Positions 42,578-51,607 of a DNA stretch of 64,000 bases are shown here, piece by piece. The notes beneath the pieces were generated by a model. That model did no database searches and was not told where the DNA came from. It worked only from the letters and a program-made list of their open reading frames with translations. Position 1 is the first letter of the stretch, and every line of letters starts with the position of its first letter. The stretch is from Sporichthya brevicatena (GTDB taxonomy: Bacteria; Actinomycetota; Actinomycetes; Sporichthyales; Sporichthyaceae), in NCBI RefSeq assembly GCF_039525035.1, contig NZ_BAAAHE010000044.1, positions 110,891 to 174,890 of the forward strand. Reading direction: 5' to 3'. The translations under genes were made by a program, and so were the position numbers.

Positions 42578-43597
42578 CTAGAAGAGGGCGCTCGCGAGGG
42601 CGCGGCGGGCGGTGATGACGCGGGGGTCGTCGGCGCCGAGGACGGCGAACAGGCTCAGCAGGTGCTCGCGGAGCGCGTCGCGGTCGTCGCCGCCGGAGAC
42701 CCGGATCGCCTCGACCAGACGGGTGAAGCCCGCCTCGGGGATACCGGAGGCGACCTCGACGTCCGCGGCGAGGCGGACCGCTGCGAGGTCGGCCGGGCGC
42801 TCGTTCGCCGTCTTGAGCGCAACGTCGGGGTCGACGCCCTGCACGCGCTGCAGCAGCTGCACCCGGGCGAGGCCCTCGGCCGCGTCGCGGTCCGCGGGCC
42901 GGTCGGCGAGCACCGCGGCGTACTTCGCCTCGGCCTCGTCCAGGTTGCCCGCGACCATTGCCTCGTAGGCGTCGGCGTGCGGGACGACCGGCTCGGCCGA
43001 CGTCGCCGCGGCAGCCGGCGCACTCCCCCGCGGGGCGGCGCGGCCGGCGACGCCGTTCATCGCCGCGACGCGGAGCAGTTCCTCGATGTACTGGCGGACC
43101 TGCGCCTCGGGCAGCGCGCCCTGGAACAACGGCACCGGCTGCTGCCCGACGACGGCGAGGATCGTCGGCAGGCTCTGGATGCCGATCTCCTGCGCGAGCC
43201 GCTGGTTCGCGTCGGTGTCGATCGTGGCCAGCAGGAAGCGGCCCTCGTACTCGAGCGCCAGCTTCTCCATGATCGGCGCGAGTTGCTTGCACGGCTGGCA
43301 CCAGCCCGCCCAGAAGTCGATGACGACCGGGACGGTCATCGAGGTCGTCATGACCTCGGTGCCGAAGTTCTCCTCGGTGACCTCGACGACCCAGGGGTTG
43401 CCGCCGTGTCCGGCCGCACCGGCGTCGGCTCCACCGGTGTGCTCCGGACCGACGCCCAGGGCGGAGCCGGCCGCGAGCGGCGGAGCCGAGCGAGCCGGCG
43501 GCTCGGGGATCTCACCCGGGCGGGTCGGACGCGCCTTCAGGGCGGAGAGGTCGACGGCGCCGTGGGTGGGGATGCGGGGAGAGGGAGGCTGAGCCAT
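42578..43597 (-). CDS. Thioredoxin-TPR protein (YbbN/CnoX-like co-chaperone)
   Basis: 339 residues. A disordered N-terminus (about 1-70) precedes a thioredoxin domain (about 70-180) with the active site FWAGWCQPCKQLAP and cis-Pro in QSLPTILAV. The C-terminal part is helical with TPR-like repeats (LDEAEAKYAAVLADRPADRDAAEGLARVQ). In E. coli CnoX this layout protects proteins from oxidation and passes them to chaperonin. That role here is by family analogy. It is convergent with glgB and followed by the DUF3817 gene upstream on the same strand. Confidence 0.92.
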   Translation of the reverse strand: MAQPPSPRIPTHGAVDLSALKARPTRPGEIPEPPARSAPPLAAGSALGVGPEHTGGADAGAAGHGGNPWVVEVTEENFGTEVMTTSMTVPVVIDFWAGWCQPCKQLAPIMEKLALEYEGRFLLATIDTDANQRLAQEIGIQSLPTILAVVGQQPVPLFQGALPEAQVRQYIEELLRVAAMNGVAGRAAPRGSAPAAAATSAEPVVPHADAYEAMVAGNLDEAEAKYAAVLADRPADRDAAEGLARVQLLQRVQGVDPDVALKTANERPADLAAVRLAADVEVASGIPEAGFTRLVEAIRVSGGDDRDALREHLLSLFAVLGADDPRVITARRALASALF

Positions 43598-43601
43598 GGG
43601 T

Positions 43602-43925
43602 TCATCCTGCCTGACGGGAGTCCGCGTGGCCGGGCTCGGCGGGCTCGTGCTGCGTCCGGAGCCAGCGTTCGACGAAGAAGGTGGCGAACGGGATCACCGA
43701 GGCGCCCAGGAGCTTGACGAGCGTGACGTTGTCCCAGCGCATCCGCCGCTGCAGGTCGAGCACGCCCAGCACGTAGGCGACGAACAGGATCCCGTGGATG
43801 GGCCCGAGGACGGCCACGCCGGGGTGCCAGTCGAGCACCCACTGTGAGATCAGGAGCAGCAGCAGGTAGCTGACCCCCTCGACCAGCGAGACCACTCGCA
43901 GCCGACCGATCCGCGTCGCCAGCAT
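43602..43925 (-). CDS. DUF3817 integral membrane protein
   Basis: 107 residues with three predicted membrane helices (about 12-30, 38-58, 72-90). The motif VEGVSYLLLL and WHPGVAVLGPIHGILFVAYVL identify the actinobacterial DUF3817/YdzA-like family, of unknown function. It ends four bases before the thioredoxin-TPR start, suggesting co-transcription. The function is unknown; the C-terminus is Glu/His-rich. Confidence 0.88.
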   Translation of the reverse strand: MLATRIGRLRVVSLVEGVSYLLLLLISQWVLDWHPGVAVLGPIHGILFVAYVLGVLDLQRRMRWDNVTLVKLLGASVIPFATFFVERWLRTQHEPAEPGHADSRQAG

Positions 43926-44151
43926 CCGGCACCCCTTGCTCTGCTCTCGTTCGGCGCGAACACCCGTCCGCGCCCGCCTCCATCTTGCCCGGTCGCACTT
44001 TCACGCCGCCCGCACGCCCGGTTGCGGTCCGCGACCCGCGCCGCGTCGGCCGCGCTGCGTCGGCCGCGCCCCGGCAACCGCTAGGCGACGAACACGTCAC
44101 GGAGCGGCGGTTCGGCTTTCAGGGCCCCCGAACCGGGACAAGGATGGAGAC

Positions 44152-45129
44152 ATGAGACGGCGAGGCCGCGGTGCCCGGGGCGCGACCCTGCTCGCCGTGG
44201 CCGCATCGGTCACGGCGCTCGCGGCCTGCGGTGGTCAGCCCGAGGTGACGCCGGCGGGCGACGCCGGTCTCGACGTCCCCTACGACGACTCCGCGCCCCG
44301 CGCCGCCGGGCAGCCGCGGCCCGCCGCGAGCACGTCCCCGCTGCCGAACGGGGCGACCCCGCCCCCGGCGATCCCGCTGCCGGGCGGCACGTTCCAGCCC
44401 CCGAAGCCGGTGAAGTCCGGCAAGCCGGGAGCCCCGACACCGACGCCCGCGCCGGGCCTGCCGGCGCCGCCGCCCGAGGGTGGCCTGACGCTGCCCGCCC
44501 CGGGCGAGTACACCTACACGCTCACGGGCAGCTCCAGCCTCGGCAAGCCACCGTCGACGATGAAGGCCACGGTCGCCGCGTCCTCCGGCGAGGACGAGCA
44601 GGTCTGGACGCTCGACGCCCGCCGCGCCGACGGCGCCGGGATCATCGAGGAGCTGACGCTGGCCCGCCAGGCCGACGGCGTCTACCTCTCCGCGTACCGG
44701 ATGGACGCCTCCACCGGGCTCGCGGCGGTCGTCCTGGAGTTCGTCCCGCCGACGCCGGTGCTGTTCGAACCGGACGACGCGAAGGCGGGCCAGACCTGGG
44801 CGTTCGACCTCGAGTCCAAGGACGGCTGTGCGGCGGCACACACCGCCGCCGTGCTCGTGTCGGAGGGCAAGCCCGGCGCCGACGGGGTGAACTCGGTCCG
44901 GCACGTCCGGATGACGACGACGTTGAAGACGATCGGCCCGCCGACCTGCCCGGCGATCAGCGCCAAGCGCGTCCAGGACACGTATCACCCGGCCGGGGTC
45001 GCGCTCCCCGCCCGGATCGACAACAACTTCTCCGGCTCGCTCGGCGCCGTCCCGGTCCGGTCCGACACGCGCGCCACTCTCACCGCCCCGACCCCGAAGT
45101 CAGCGGCACGCCGGCCCGACGCGGACTAG
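44152..45129 (+). CDS. Putative lipoprotein, first gene of an ABC transporter operon
   Basis: 325 residues. The N-terminus RRRGRGARGATLLAVAASVTALAACGG has a good lipobox (LAAC, Cys about 27). A Pro-rich linker (about 50-115) precedes a beta-rich domain (about 118-310) with TYTLTGSSSLG, a Cys pair DGCAAAH and PPTCPA, and VALPARIDNNFSGSLG. I do not recognise a family; the single-sheet layout could accommodate a lipid or glycan ligand. GGAG lies just before the ATG. The permease starts 11 bases downstream, suggesting an extracytoplasmic partner of the transporter. Confidence 0.8.
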   Translation: MRRRGRGARGATLLAVAASVTALAACGGQPEVTPAGDAGLDVPYDDSAPRAAGQPRPAASTSPLPNGATPPPAIPLPGGTFQPPKPVKSGKPGAPTPTPAPGLPAPPPEGGLTLPAPGEYTYTLTGSSSLGKPPSTMKATVAASSGEDEQVWTLDARRADGAGIIEELTLARQADGVYLSAYRMDASTGLAAVVLEFVPPTPVLFEPDDAKAGQTWAFDLESKDGCAAAHTAAVLVSEGKPGADGVNSVRHVRMTTTLKTIGPPTCPAISAKRVQDTYHPAGVALPARIDNNFSGSLGAVPVRSDTRATLTAPTPKSAARRPDAD

Positions 45130-45140
45130 GTTCTCCCAGC

Positions 45141-46187
45141 ATGTGGCTGATTCCGCTGCGGGACCTCCAGTGGCGCCACCGACGGTTCGTGCTCGGCGCG
45201 GTCGCGACGGCCGTCGTTCTCACCCTCACTCTGCTCCTCGGCGGCGTCGGTTCGGCGCTGCGCGGCGAGGCGGACCGCGCCGTGCAGGCGGTGGGCGCCG
45301 ACGCCTGGCTGGTCCGGGAGGGCGCGAGCGGGCCGTTCCACACGCTCGCCGCGATGCCGGACACCGTCGTCGACCAGGTCGCCCGTGCCCCGGGGGTGGC
45401 CTCCGCCGACCCGTTCGTGGCCGCGTCGGCCACCACCGGCGGCGCGCGCACGGTCGACGTCACGGTGATCGGTTATCGCCCCGGCGGGCTCGGGCCGCCG
45501 GTACCGACGGCCGGCCGTCAGCCCAGCCGGCCCAACGAGGCGCTGGTCGACCGCTCGACCGGCTACGCGGTCGGCGACACCGTCAGCCTGTCCGGGATCA
45601 ACTTCACCGTCGTCGGCCAGGTCGAGCACATGACGATGCGCGGCGGCGTCGGCAACGTCTACCTGAACATTCGTGACGCGCAGTCAGTCCTGTTCAAGGG
45701 CAACCGGTTCGTCACCGCCGTCGTGGTGAAGGGCGTGCCCGAGGTCCCCGCCGCGCTCGGGCTCCGCGTGCTGGACACCGTCGACGCCCGCAGCGACGCG
45801 CTCCGGCCCGTCGACCGCCAGCTCGACGCCACGCACGCCCTGCGTCTGCTGCTGTGGGCGGCGGCCATCCTCGTCGTCGGCGCGACGGTGCACCTGGCGG
45901 CGGCGGAGCGGACGCAGGACCTCGCGGTGCTCAAGGTTCTCGGCGCGACGACCTCGACCCTCGCCGCCGGCCTCGCCCTGCAGGCCGTGGTGATCTCGCT
46001 CGTCGCCGCCGCCGCGGCGGTGCTCACCGCTCCACTGTTCGCGCCGGCGCTGCCGCTGCCCACGCACTTCTCGATGGGATCGACGATCGGTCTGTTCGCG
46101 ATCGCCGCCGTCATCGGCATGCTCGCCGGGCTCGCGGGGCTCAGCCGCGCGGCTCGGGTCGAGGCGATCGAGGCGCTGGACGCCTGA
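45141..46187 (+). CDS. FtsX/MacB-like ABC transporter permease
   Basis: 348 residues. One N-terminal TM helix (about 16-36) is followed by an extracytoplasmic domain (about 40-235), then three TM helices (about 243-263, 278-304, 312-332): the FtsX/MacB four-helix pattern. The coupling region AAERTQDLAVLKVLGATTSTLA, with its KxLGAT motif, is characteristic. Such permeases do mechanotransmission or lipoprotein/drug export rather than classic import. It ends one base before the ATPase start. Confidence 0.9.
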   Translation: MWLIPLRDLQWRHRRFVLGAVATAVVLTLTLLLGGVGSALRGEADRAVQAVGADAWLVREGASGPFHTLAAMPDTVVDQVARAPGVASADPFVAASATTGGARTVDVTVIGYRPGGLGPPVPTAGRQPSRPNEALVDRSTGYAVGDTVSLSGINFTVVGQVEHMTMRGGVGNVYLNIRDAQSVLFKGNRFVTAVVVKGVPEVPAALGLRVLDTVDARSDALRPVDRQLDATHALRLLLWAAAILVVGATVHLAAAERTQDLAVLKVLGATTSTLAAGLALQAVVISLVAAAAAVLTAPLFAPALPLPTHFSMGSTIGLFAIAAVIGMLAGLAGLSRAARVEAIEALDA

Positions 46188-46188
46188 G

Positions 46189-47169
46189 ATGGAGCACCTG
46201 CAGATCAGCGACCTGACCGTCGAGCACGCGAGTGGTGACTACCTCGTCCGCCCGCTCGACCGGTTCAGCGGTGAGGCCCGCTCCGGCGAGCTCGTGCTCC
46301 TGCTCGGTCCCAGCGGCAGCGGCAAGACCACGCTGCTGGCCTGCCTGGCCGGCTTGCGGTCCCCCACCTCCGGCGGGATCCGGCTCGACGACGAGGTGGT
46401 CACCGATCTGCGGGGCCGGGACCTCGCCGAGTACTGCCGCCGCTCGGTCGGTCTGGTCCTCCCCGGTGCCAAACTGCTGCCCGGCCTCACGATCCGCGAG
46501 AACGTCGAGGTCCCGCTGCGCCTTGCGCACGTCCCCGGCCGCACGGCCCGGGCCCGCGCCGCGGAACTGCTCGACCTCGTCGGCCTCGGCGAGCACGGGC
46601 ACCAGCGCCCCGCCGACCTCTCGGGCGGGCAGCAGCAGCGCGTCGCCATCGCGCGGGCGCTCGCCCACGAGCCGCCGCTGATTCTCGTCGACGAGCCGAC
46701 CGTCGGGGCCGACTACGTGCAGGTCGAGATCGTGCTCCGCACCCTGCGCGACCTGGCCGTCCCCGGCCGTGCGGTGATCGTCGCGACCCACGACGAGCGG
46801 CTCGTGCCGCTGGCCGACCGCGTCATCGAGATGCGCCCGCAGACCCCCGAGGCCGAGCAGCTCGGCACCGTCGACCTGAAGGAGGGTCAGACGCTGTTCG
46901 AGCAGGGCGACAACGGCGAGCTCGTGTACGTGATCGTCAAGGGCCAGCTCGACGTGTTCCGCGCCCTCGCCGACGGCGGCGACGCGCTCGTGCACACCTG
47001 CCAGCCGGGCGAGTACGTCGGGGAGATCGGTCCGCTGCTCGGGCTGCCGCGGTCCGCCACCGTGAAGGCGAAGACCGACGCCGTCGTCCAGGGCCTCACC
47101 GTCGAGGAGTTCTGCGAGCGTGTCGGCCCCGAGGGGGTCCGTCACGCCCTGGGGTCGACCTCACTCTGA
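46189..47169 (+). CDS. ABC transporter ATPase fused to a cyclic-nucleotide-binding-like domain
   Basis: 326 residues. The ATPase (about 1-215) has Walker A LGPSGSGKTTLL, signature LSGGQQQRVAIARAL, Walker B LILVDEP and switch His in VATHDE. The Q-loop reads VGLVLPGAKLLPG, so the usual Gln is Pro. Residues about 225-320 form a CRP-like cNMP-binding domain (TLFEQGDNGELVYVIVKGQLDVF, then GEYVGEIGPLLGLPRSATVKA with conserved Gly-Glu and Arg-Ser-Ala of the phosphate cassette). It pairs with the adjacent FtsX-like permease and lipoprotein. Gating by a nucleotide is inferred. Confidence 0.92.
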   Translation: MEHLQISDLTVEHASGDYLVRPLDRFSGEARSGELVLLLGPSGSGKTTLLACLAGLRSPTSGGIRLDDEVVTDLRGRDLAEYCRRSVGLVLPGAKLLPGLTIRENVEVPLRLAHVPGRTARARAAELLDLVGLGEHGHQRPADLSGGQQQRVAIARALAHEPPLILVDEPTVGADYVQVEIVLRTLRDLAVPGRAVIVATHDERLVPLADRVIEMRPQTPEAEQLGTVDLKEGQTLFEQGDNGELVYVIVKGQLDVFRALADGGDALVHTCQPGEYVGEIGPLLGLPRSATVKAKTDAVVQGLTVEEFCERVGPEGVRHALGSTSL

Positions 47170-47182
47170 CCCGGCCGCCAGT

Positions 47183-47224
47183 AGGGGTGACACCCTTTTC
47201 GGCGCCAGAAAGGGTGTCACCCCT
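47183..47224. terminator. Hairpin of the AGGGGTGACACCC family between convergent genes
   Basis: A perfect 16-bp stem (AGGGGTGACACCCTTT at 47183-47198, complement at 47209-47224) encloses a 10-base loop TCGGCGCCAG. It lies between the convergent ABC ATPase and meaB stops, with short T-runs on either side, so it can terminate both ways. It is the same sequence family as 42485-42560. Confidence 0.85.
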
Positions 47225-47235
47225 TCTGGTTGCCG

Positions 47236-48192
47236 TCAGGTGGCGAGCTGCTCCGCGAGGGCGTCGGCCGCCGCGTAGGGGTCGAGCTCGCCGGCGGCGA
47301 CGCGGTCGGCGAGGGCCTCCAGGCGACGGTCACCCCGCAGGTTGCCGATCCGGCGGCGCATCCCCTCGAGGGTGACGGCCTCGACCTCACCGGCCGCGCG
47401 CCGGCGGCGGCGGGCGAGAAGGCGCCCCGAGTCGGTGAGGTGCTGCCGGTGCTGGGAGATCGCGTCGAGGACCTCCTCGACGCCGTCCCCCCGGGACGCG
47501 ACGGTCTTGAGCACCGGTGCGGTCCAGTCGCCCTCGCCGCGGCCGGGGCCGAGGGAGAGCATGTGGGTGAGCTCGCGCGCGGTCTGCGCGGCGCCTTCGC
47601 GATCGGCCTTGTTGACGACGTAGATGTCGCCGACCTCGAGGATCCCGGCCTTGGCGGCCTGGATGCCGTCGCCCATGCCGGGGGCCATCAGGACGAGCGT
47701 CGTGTCGGCCTGGCCGGCGACCTCGACCTCGGACTGCCCGACGCCGACGGTCTCCAGCAGGATCACCTCGCACCCGGCGGCGGCGAGGACGCGCAGTGCC
47801 TGCGGCGCCGCCCACGACAGTCCGCCGAGGTGACCGCGGGCCGCCATCGAGCGGATGTAGACGCCGTCGTCCTCGGCGTGCGCGCCCATCCGGATGCGGT
47901 CACCGAGCAGCGCGCCGCCGGAATAGGGCGAGGACGGGTCGATCGCCAGCACGCCGACGCGGACGCCGCGGCGGCGGTACGCGCCGATCAGCGCCGCCGT
48001 CGACGTGGACTTGCCGACGCCCGGCGGGCCGGTCAGTCCCACCACGTAGGTGTCCGCCGGACCGGCCGCGACGAGGGCGGCCATCACCTCGCGCAGCAGC
48101 GGCGAGGCGTCCTCGACCAGGCTGATCAGCCGGGCGACCGCGCGACGGTCACCCGTGCGCGCCCGCCCGACGAGATCGGCGACGTCGGTCAC
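47236..48192 (-). CDS. meaB: Methylmalonyl-CoA mutase-associated GTPase MeaB
   Basis: 318 residues. This G3E-family GTPase loads and protects the B12 cofactor of acyl-CoA mutases. The P-loop is GLTGPPGVGKSTSTAAL (about 52-68), followed by IDPSSPYSGGALLGDRIRM and LLETVGVGQSEVEV with the switch residues, then VVNKADREGA for guanine binding. The thiolase gene lies upstream on the same strand, 27 bases away. No mutase gene is in the window. Confidence 0.95.
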   Translation of the reverse strand: MTDVADLVGRARTGDRRAVARLISLVEDASPLLREVMAALVAAGPADTYVVGLTGPPGVGKSTSTAALIGAYRRRGVRVGVLAIDPSSPYSGGALLGDRIRMGAHAEDDGVYIRSMAARGHLGGLSWAAPQALRVLAAAGCEVILLETVGVGQSEVEVAGQADTTLVLMAPGMGDGIQAAKAGILEVGDIYVVNKADREGAAQTARELTHMLSLGPGRGEGDWTAPVLKTVASRGDGVEEVLDAISQHRQHLTDSGRLLARRRRRAAGEVEAVTLEGMRRRIGNLRGDRRLEALADRVAAGELDPYAAADALAEQLAT

Positions 48193-48219
48193 GAACTGGC
48201 CAGCGATTCTGACGAAGAG

Positions 48220-49404
48220 TCAGGACCCGACCTTGATGATCAGAGCGTCGCCCTGGCCACCGCCGCCGCAGAGCGCGGCGGCGCCGTACCCGCCGCCACG
48301 GCGGCCGAGCTCGAGGGCCAGGTGGAGCACGATGCGGGCGCCGGACATCCCGACCGGGTGCCCGAGCGCGATCGCGCCGCCGTTGACGTTGACCTTCTCC
48401 GGGTCGACGCCGAGCTCACGGGTGGACTGGATGCCGACTGCGGCGAACGCCTCGTTGATCTCGATCAGGTCCAGGTCCGAGGCCGCGATGCCCTGCTTGG
48501 CCAGCGCGGCGTTGATCGCGCGGGAGGGCTGGGACTGCAGCGAGGAGTCCGGGCCGGCGACCATGCCGTGCGCGCCGATCTCGGCGATCCAGGACAGCCC
48601 GTTGGCCTGCGCCTTCTCCTTGCTCATCACGACGACCGCGGCGCCGCCGTCGGAGATCTGCGAGGCCGAGCCCGCGGTGATGGTGCCGTCCTTGGTGAAC
48701 GCCGGGCGCAGCTTCGACAGCGACTCGGCGGTGGTGTCCCCACGCACGCCCTCGTCGTCGCCGAACAGGATCGGGTCGCCCTTGCGCTGCGGCAGCTCGA
48801 TGGGGGCGATCTCGTCGGCGAACAGGCCGTTCTTGTGCGCCGCGGCCGCGCGCTGGTGGGAGCGGGCCGAGAACTCGTCCTGCTCCTCGCGCGTGATGTT
48901 CAGACCCGCGTTGGCCTTCTCGGTGAGCTCACCCATCGGCACGTTGGTGAACTGGTCCCACAGGCCGTCGTAGGCCATCGAGTCCGTCAGCTTGGTGTCG
49001 CCGTACTTGAACCCGCTGCGCGAGTTGAGCAGCACGTGCGGGGCGTTCGTCATCGACTCCATGCCGCCCGCGACGACGGTGTCGACCTCACCGGCGCGGA
49101 TCAGCTGGTCGGCCATCGCGATCGCGTTCAGACCCGACAGGCACACCTTGTTGATGGTGATCGCGGGGACGTTCATCCCGATCCCGCCCTTGACCGCGGC
49201 CTGGCGGGCGGTGATCTGCCCCGCGCCGGCCTGCAGGACCTGGCCCATGATCACGTACTGGATCTCCGCGGCCGGCACACCGGACTTCGCGAGCGCGGCC
49301 TGAATGGCATGACCACCCAGGTCCGCCCCGGAGAAGTCCTTGAGGGAGCCGAGCAGGCGTCCCATCGGCGTACGCGCGCCGGCAACGATCACGGAGCTGG
49401 TCAT
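48220..49404 (-). CDS. Acetyl-CoA C-acetyltransferase (thiolase)
   Basis: 394 residues from [19 protein letters not shown], with GGAGG upstream. Thiolase active-site residues are present: Cys in [15 protein letters not shown], His in [11 protein letters not shown], and Cys in [14 protein letters not shown]. It condenses two acetyl-CoA or cleaves acetoacetyl-CoA. Beside ccr, epimerase and meaB it would supply C4 units to the ethylmalonyl-CoA route (inference); beta-oxidation is the alternative. The open frame continuing upstream overlaps the epimerase gene on the other strand and is spurious. Confidence 0.94.
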   Translation of the reverse strand: MTSSVIVAGARTPMGRLLGSLKDFSGADLGGHAIQAALAKSGVPAAEIQYVIMGQVLQAGAGQITARQAAVKGGIGMNVPAITINKVCLSGLNAIAMADQLIRAGEVDTVVAGGMESMTNAPHVLLNSRSGFKYGDTKLTDSMAYDGLWDQFTNVPMGELTEKANAGLNITREEQDEFSARSHQRAAAAHKNGLFADEIAPIELPQRKGDPILFGDDEGVRGDTTAESLSKLRPAFTKDGTITAGSASQISDGGAAVVVMSKEKAQANGLSWIAEIGAHGMVAGPDSSLQSQPSRAINAALAKQGIAASDLDLIEINEAFAAVGIQSTRELGVDPEKVNVNGGAIALGHPVGMSGARIVLHLALELGRRGGGYGAAALCGGGGQGDALIIKVGS

Positions 49405-49563
49405 GGGGGGCCTCCACGGGTCCTCGGACGTGCCCTGGTCTCGGGCATCTGCCACGATAGTCAGGAGGCGCAAATCGACATCTCCCCGGCGTCCGTGCCG
49501 TCGGCCGGGTGGACCGCTCGTCGCGCCGAACGGCCCGTCGGACGCCCGCCAGGGAGCACCCTC

Positions 49564-49992
49564 ATGATCAACCGGATCGACCACGTCGGCCTCGCCGTCC
49601 AGGACCTGGACGCCTCGATCGCCTTCTACGAGCGGACCTTCGGCATGCACGTCGTGCACGAGGAGGTCAACGAGGAGCAGGGCGTCCGCGAGGCGATGCT
49701 GGCGGTCGGCGACTCGGGCTCCTACATCCAGCTGCTCGCGCCGCTGCGCGAGGACTCCCCCATCGGCAAGTTCCTCGCCCGCAACGGCGAGGGCATCCAG
49801 CAGATGGCCTACAACGTGGACGACATCGACGCGATCTCCACGCACCTGCGGGACGCCGGCGTCCGGCTCCTCTACGACGAGCCCAAGCGCGGCACCGCCA
49901 ACTCCCGCATCAACTTCGTCCACCCGAAGGACGCCGGCGGCGTCCTGATCGAGCTCGTCCAGTCGGCTCCGGAGGGCGAGGGCGGCCACTGA
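49564..49992 (+). CDS. mce: Methylmalonyl-CoA epimerase
   Basis: 142 residues, a VOC-fold enzyme that epimerises methylmalonyl-CoA (and ethylmalonyl-CoA). The N-terminal metal His is in [13 protein letters not shown], then [12 protein letters not shown], with Glu in LIELVQSAP. The usual GxHHIA block is [13 protein letters not shown], with Gln replacing the metal His. Mycobacterial epimerases share this Gln-Gln variant, so it is a subtype rather than decay. It is divergent from the thiolase gene and upstream of ccr on the same strand. Confidence 0.93.
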   Translation: MINRIDHVGLAVQDLDASIAFYERTFGMHVVHEEVNEEQGVREAMLAVGDSGSYIQLLAPLREDSPIGKFLARNGEGIQQMAYNVDDIDAISTHLRDAGVRLLYDEPKRGTANSRINFVHPKDAGGVLIELVQSAPEGEGGH

Positions 49993-50010
49993 GCCCGCCG
50001 GCGGGCCACC

Positions 50011-50027
50011 GCTGAGGCTCCCTCAGC
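50011..50027 (+). terminator. Hairpin downstream of the epimerase gene
   Basis: GCTGAGG-CTC-CCTCAGC forms a perfect 7-bp stem 18 bases after the epimerase stop. The remaining 200 bases before ccr hold no gene and presumably its promoter, which I could not define. Confidence 0.5.
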
Positions 50028-50231
50028 CAGGCCGGCTGAGGCGCAGAACACGGTTTACCGTTCGGGCTTTCCGGTCACCTTGGCTCGAAACCGCACGCCA
50101 CCTCGCCGCCGCTCGGCGACGGGGTCGACCGTCCGGCGACCAGCTCGACCAGGCGAGCGGCGGCCGGTCCGGGGGACATTTCGGGCGTCGGTATCGTCTA
50201 CCAGCCGCTCGCACTACCCGGGAGTAATGCC

Positions 50232-51569
50232 GTGAAGGACATCCTCGAGGCCATCCTCGCCAGCGACACCGAACGCCCGGACGTTGCCGGACTCCCGATC
50301 CCGGAGTCCTACAAGGGCATCGTCGTCCGCAAGGACGAGCAGAACATGTTCGAGGGTGTCCCCTCCAAGGAGAAGGACCCGCGCAAGAGCCTCCACCTCG
50401 ACGAGGTCCCCACCCCCGAGCTCGGCCCGGGTGAGGCCCTCGTCGCCGTCATGGCGTCGTCGGTCAACTACAACACCGTCTGGACCTCGATCTTCGAGCC
50501 GGTCTCGACGTTCGGCTTCCTGGAGCGCTACGGCCGGGTCTCCGAGCTGACCAAGCGCCACGACCAGCCGTACCACGTGGTCGGCTCCGACCTCGCCGGC
50601 GTCGTCCTCAAGGTCGGCCCGGGCGTGAGCAAGTGGAAGGCCGGCGACCGCGTCGTCGCCCACTGCCTGAGCGTCGAGCTCGAGGACGCCATGGGCCACG
50701 ACGACACGATGATGGACCCGCAGCAGCGCATCTGGGGCTTCGAGACCAACTTCGGCGGCCTCGCCGAGCTGGCCCTGGTCAAGGCCAACCAGCTGATGCC
50801 CAAGCCGGACCACCTCTCGTGGGAGGAGGCCGCGTCCCCGGGTCTGGTGAACTCCACCGCCTACCGGCAGCTGGTCTCGCACAACGGCGCGAACATGAAG
50901 CAGGGCGACGTCGTCCTGATCTGGGGCGCCTCCGGCGGCCTCGGCTCCTACGCCACACAGATGGCCCTGGCCGGCGGCGCGATCCCGGTCTGCGTCGTCT
51001 CCTCCCCCGACAAGGTCGAGATCTGCAAGTCGCTCGGCGCGGAGCACGTCATCGACCGCGCGGCCGAGGGCTACAAGTTCTGGAAGAACGAGAACGAGCA
51101 GGACCCGAAGGAGTGGCAGCGCTTCGGCAAGAAGATCCGTGAGCTCACCGGCGGCGAGGACATCGACATCGTCTTCGAGCACCCGGGCCGCGAGACCTTC
51201 GGCGCCTCCATCTACGTGACCCGTCGCGGCGGCATCATCACCACCTGCGCGTCGACCTCGGGCTACATCCACCAGTACGACAACCGGTACTTCTGGATGA
51301 ACCTCAAGCGGATCATCGGCTCGCACTTCGCGAACTACCGCGAGGCGTGGGAGGCCAACCGCCTCATCGACAAGGGCATCATCCACCCGACGCTGTCGAA
51401 GACCTACGCCCTCGCCGACACCGGCCAGGCCGCCCTCGACGTCCACCGCAACGTCCACCAGGGCAAGGTCGGCGTCCTCTGCCTCGCCCCCTCCGAGGGC
51501 CTCGGCGTCGCCAACCCCGAGAAGCGCGCCAAGTTCGAGGACAAGATCAACCGCTTCCGCAACGTCTGA
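50232..51569 (+). CDS. ccr: Crotonyl-CoA carboxylase/reductase
   Basis: 445 residues from GTG (VKDILEAILASDTERPD); the ATG five bases upstream meets a stop at once. The enzyme reductively carboxylates crotonyl-CoA to ethylmalonyl-CoA with NADPH and CO2. Length and sequence match CCR rather than plain enoyl reductases. The Rossmann motif is GASGGLGSYA (about 231-240). Residues known to hold CO2 in the Kitasatospora enzyme are kept: Asn in SVNYNTVW, Phe-Glu in WGFETNFGG and His in GSHFANY. It feeds either acetate assimilation or ethylmalonyl extender units. A strong terminator follows. Confidence 0.96.
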   Translation: MKDILEAILASDTERPDVAGLPIPESYKGIVVRKDEQNMFEGVPSKEKDPRKSLHLDEVPTPELGPGEALVAVMASSVNYNTVWTSIFEPVSTFGFLERYGRVSELTKRHDQPYHVVGSDLAGVVLKVGPGVSKWKAGDRVVAHCLSVELEDAMGHDDTMMDPQQRIWGFETNFGGLAELALVKANQLMPKPDHLSWEEAASPGLVNSTAYRQLVSHNGANMKQGDVVLIWGASGGLGSYATQMALAGGAIPVCVVSSPDKVEICKSLGAEHVIDRAAEGYKFWKNENEQDPKEWQRFGKKIRELTGGEDIDIVFEHPGRETFGASIYVTRRGGIITTCASTSGYIHQYDNRYFWMNLKRIIGSHFANYREAWEANRLIDKGIIHPTLSKTYALADTGQAALDVHRNVHQGKVGVLCLAPSEGLGVANPEKRAKFEDKINRFRNV

Positions 51570-51607
51570 GCCTCGCGCCCGGACCTCCTGCACCACCCCG
51601 ATCCGCC

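Noticed and set aside
49800-49870. Methylmalonyl-CoA epimerase inactivated by loss of its metal His
   Set aside because: The Gln-Gln form is shared with mycobacterial epimerases, so it is a known subtype rather than a defect.
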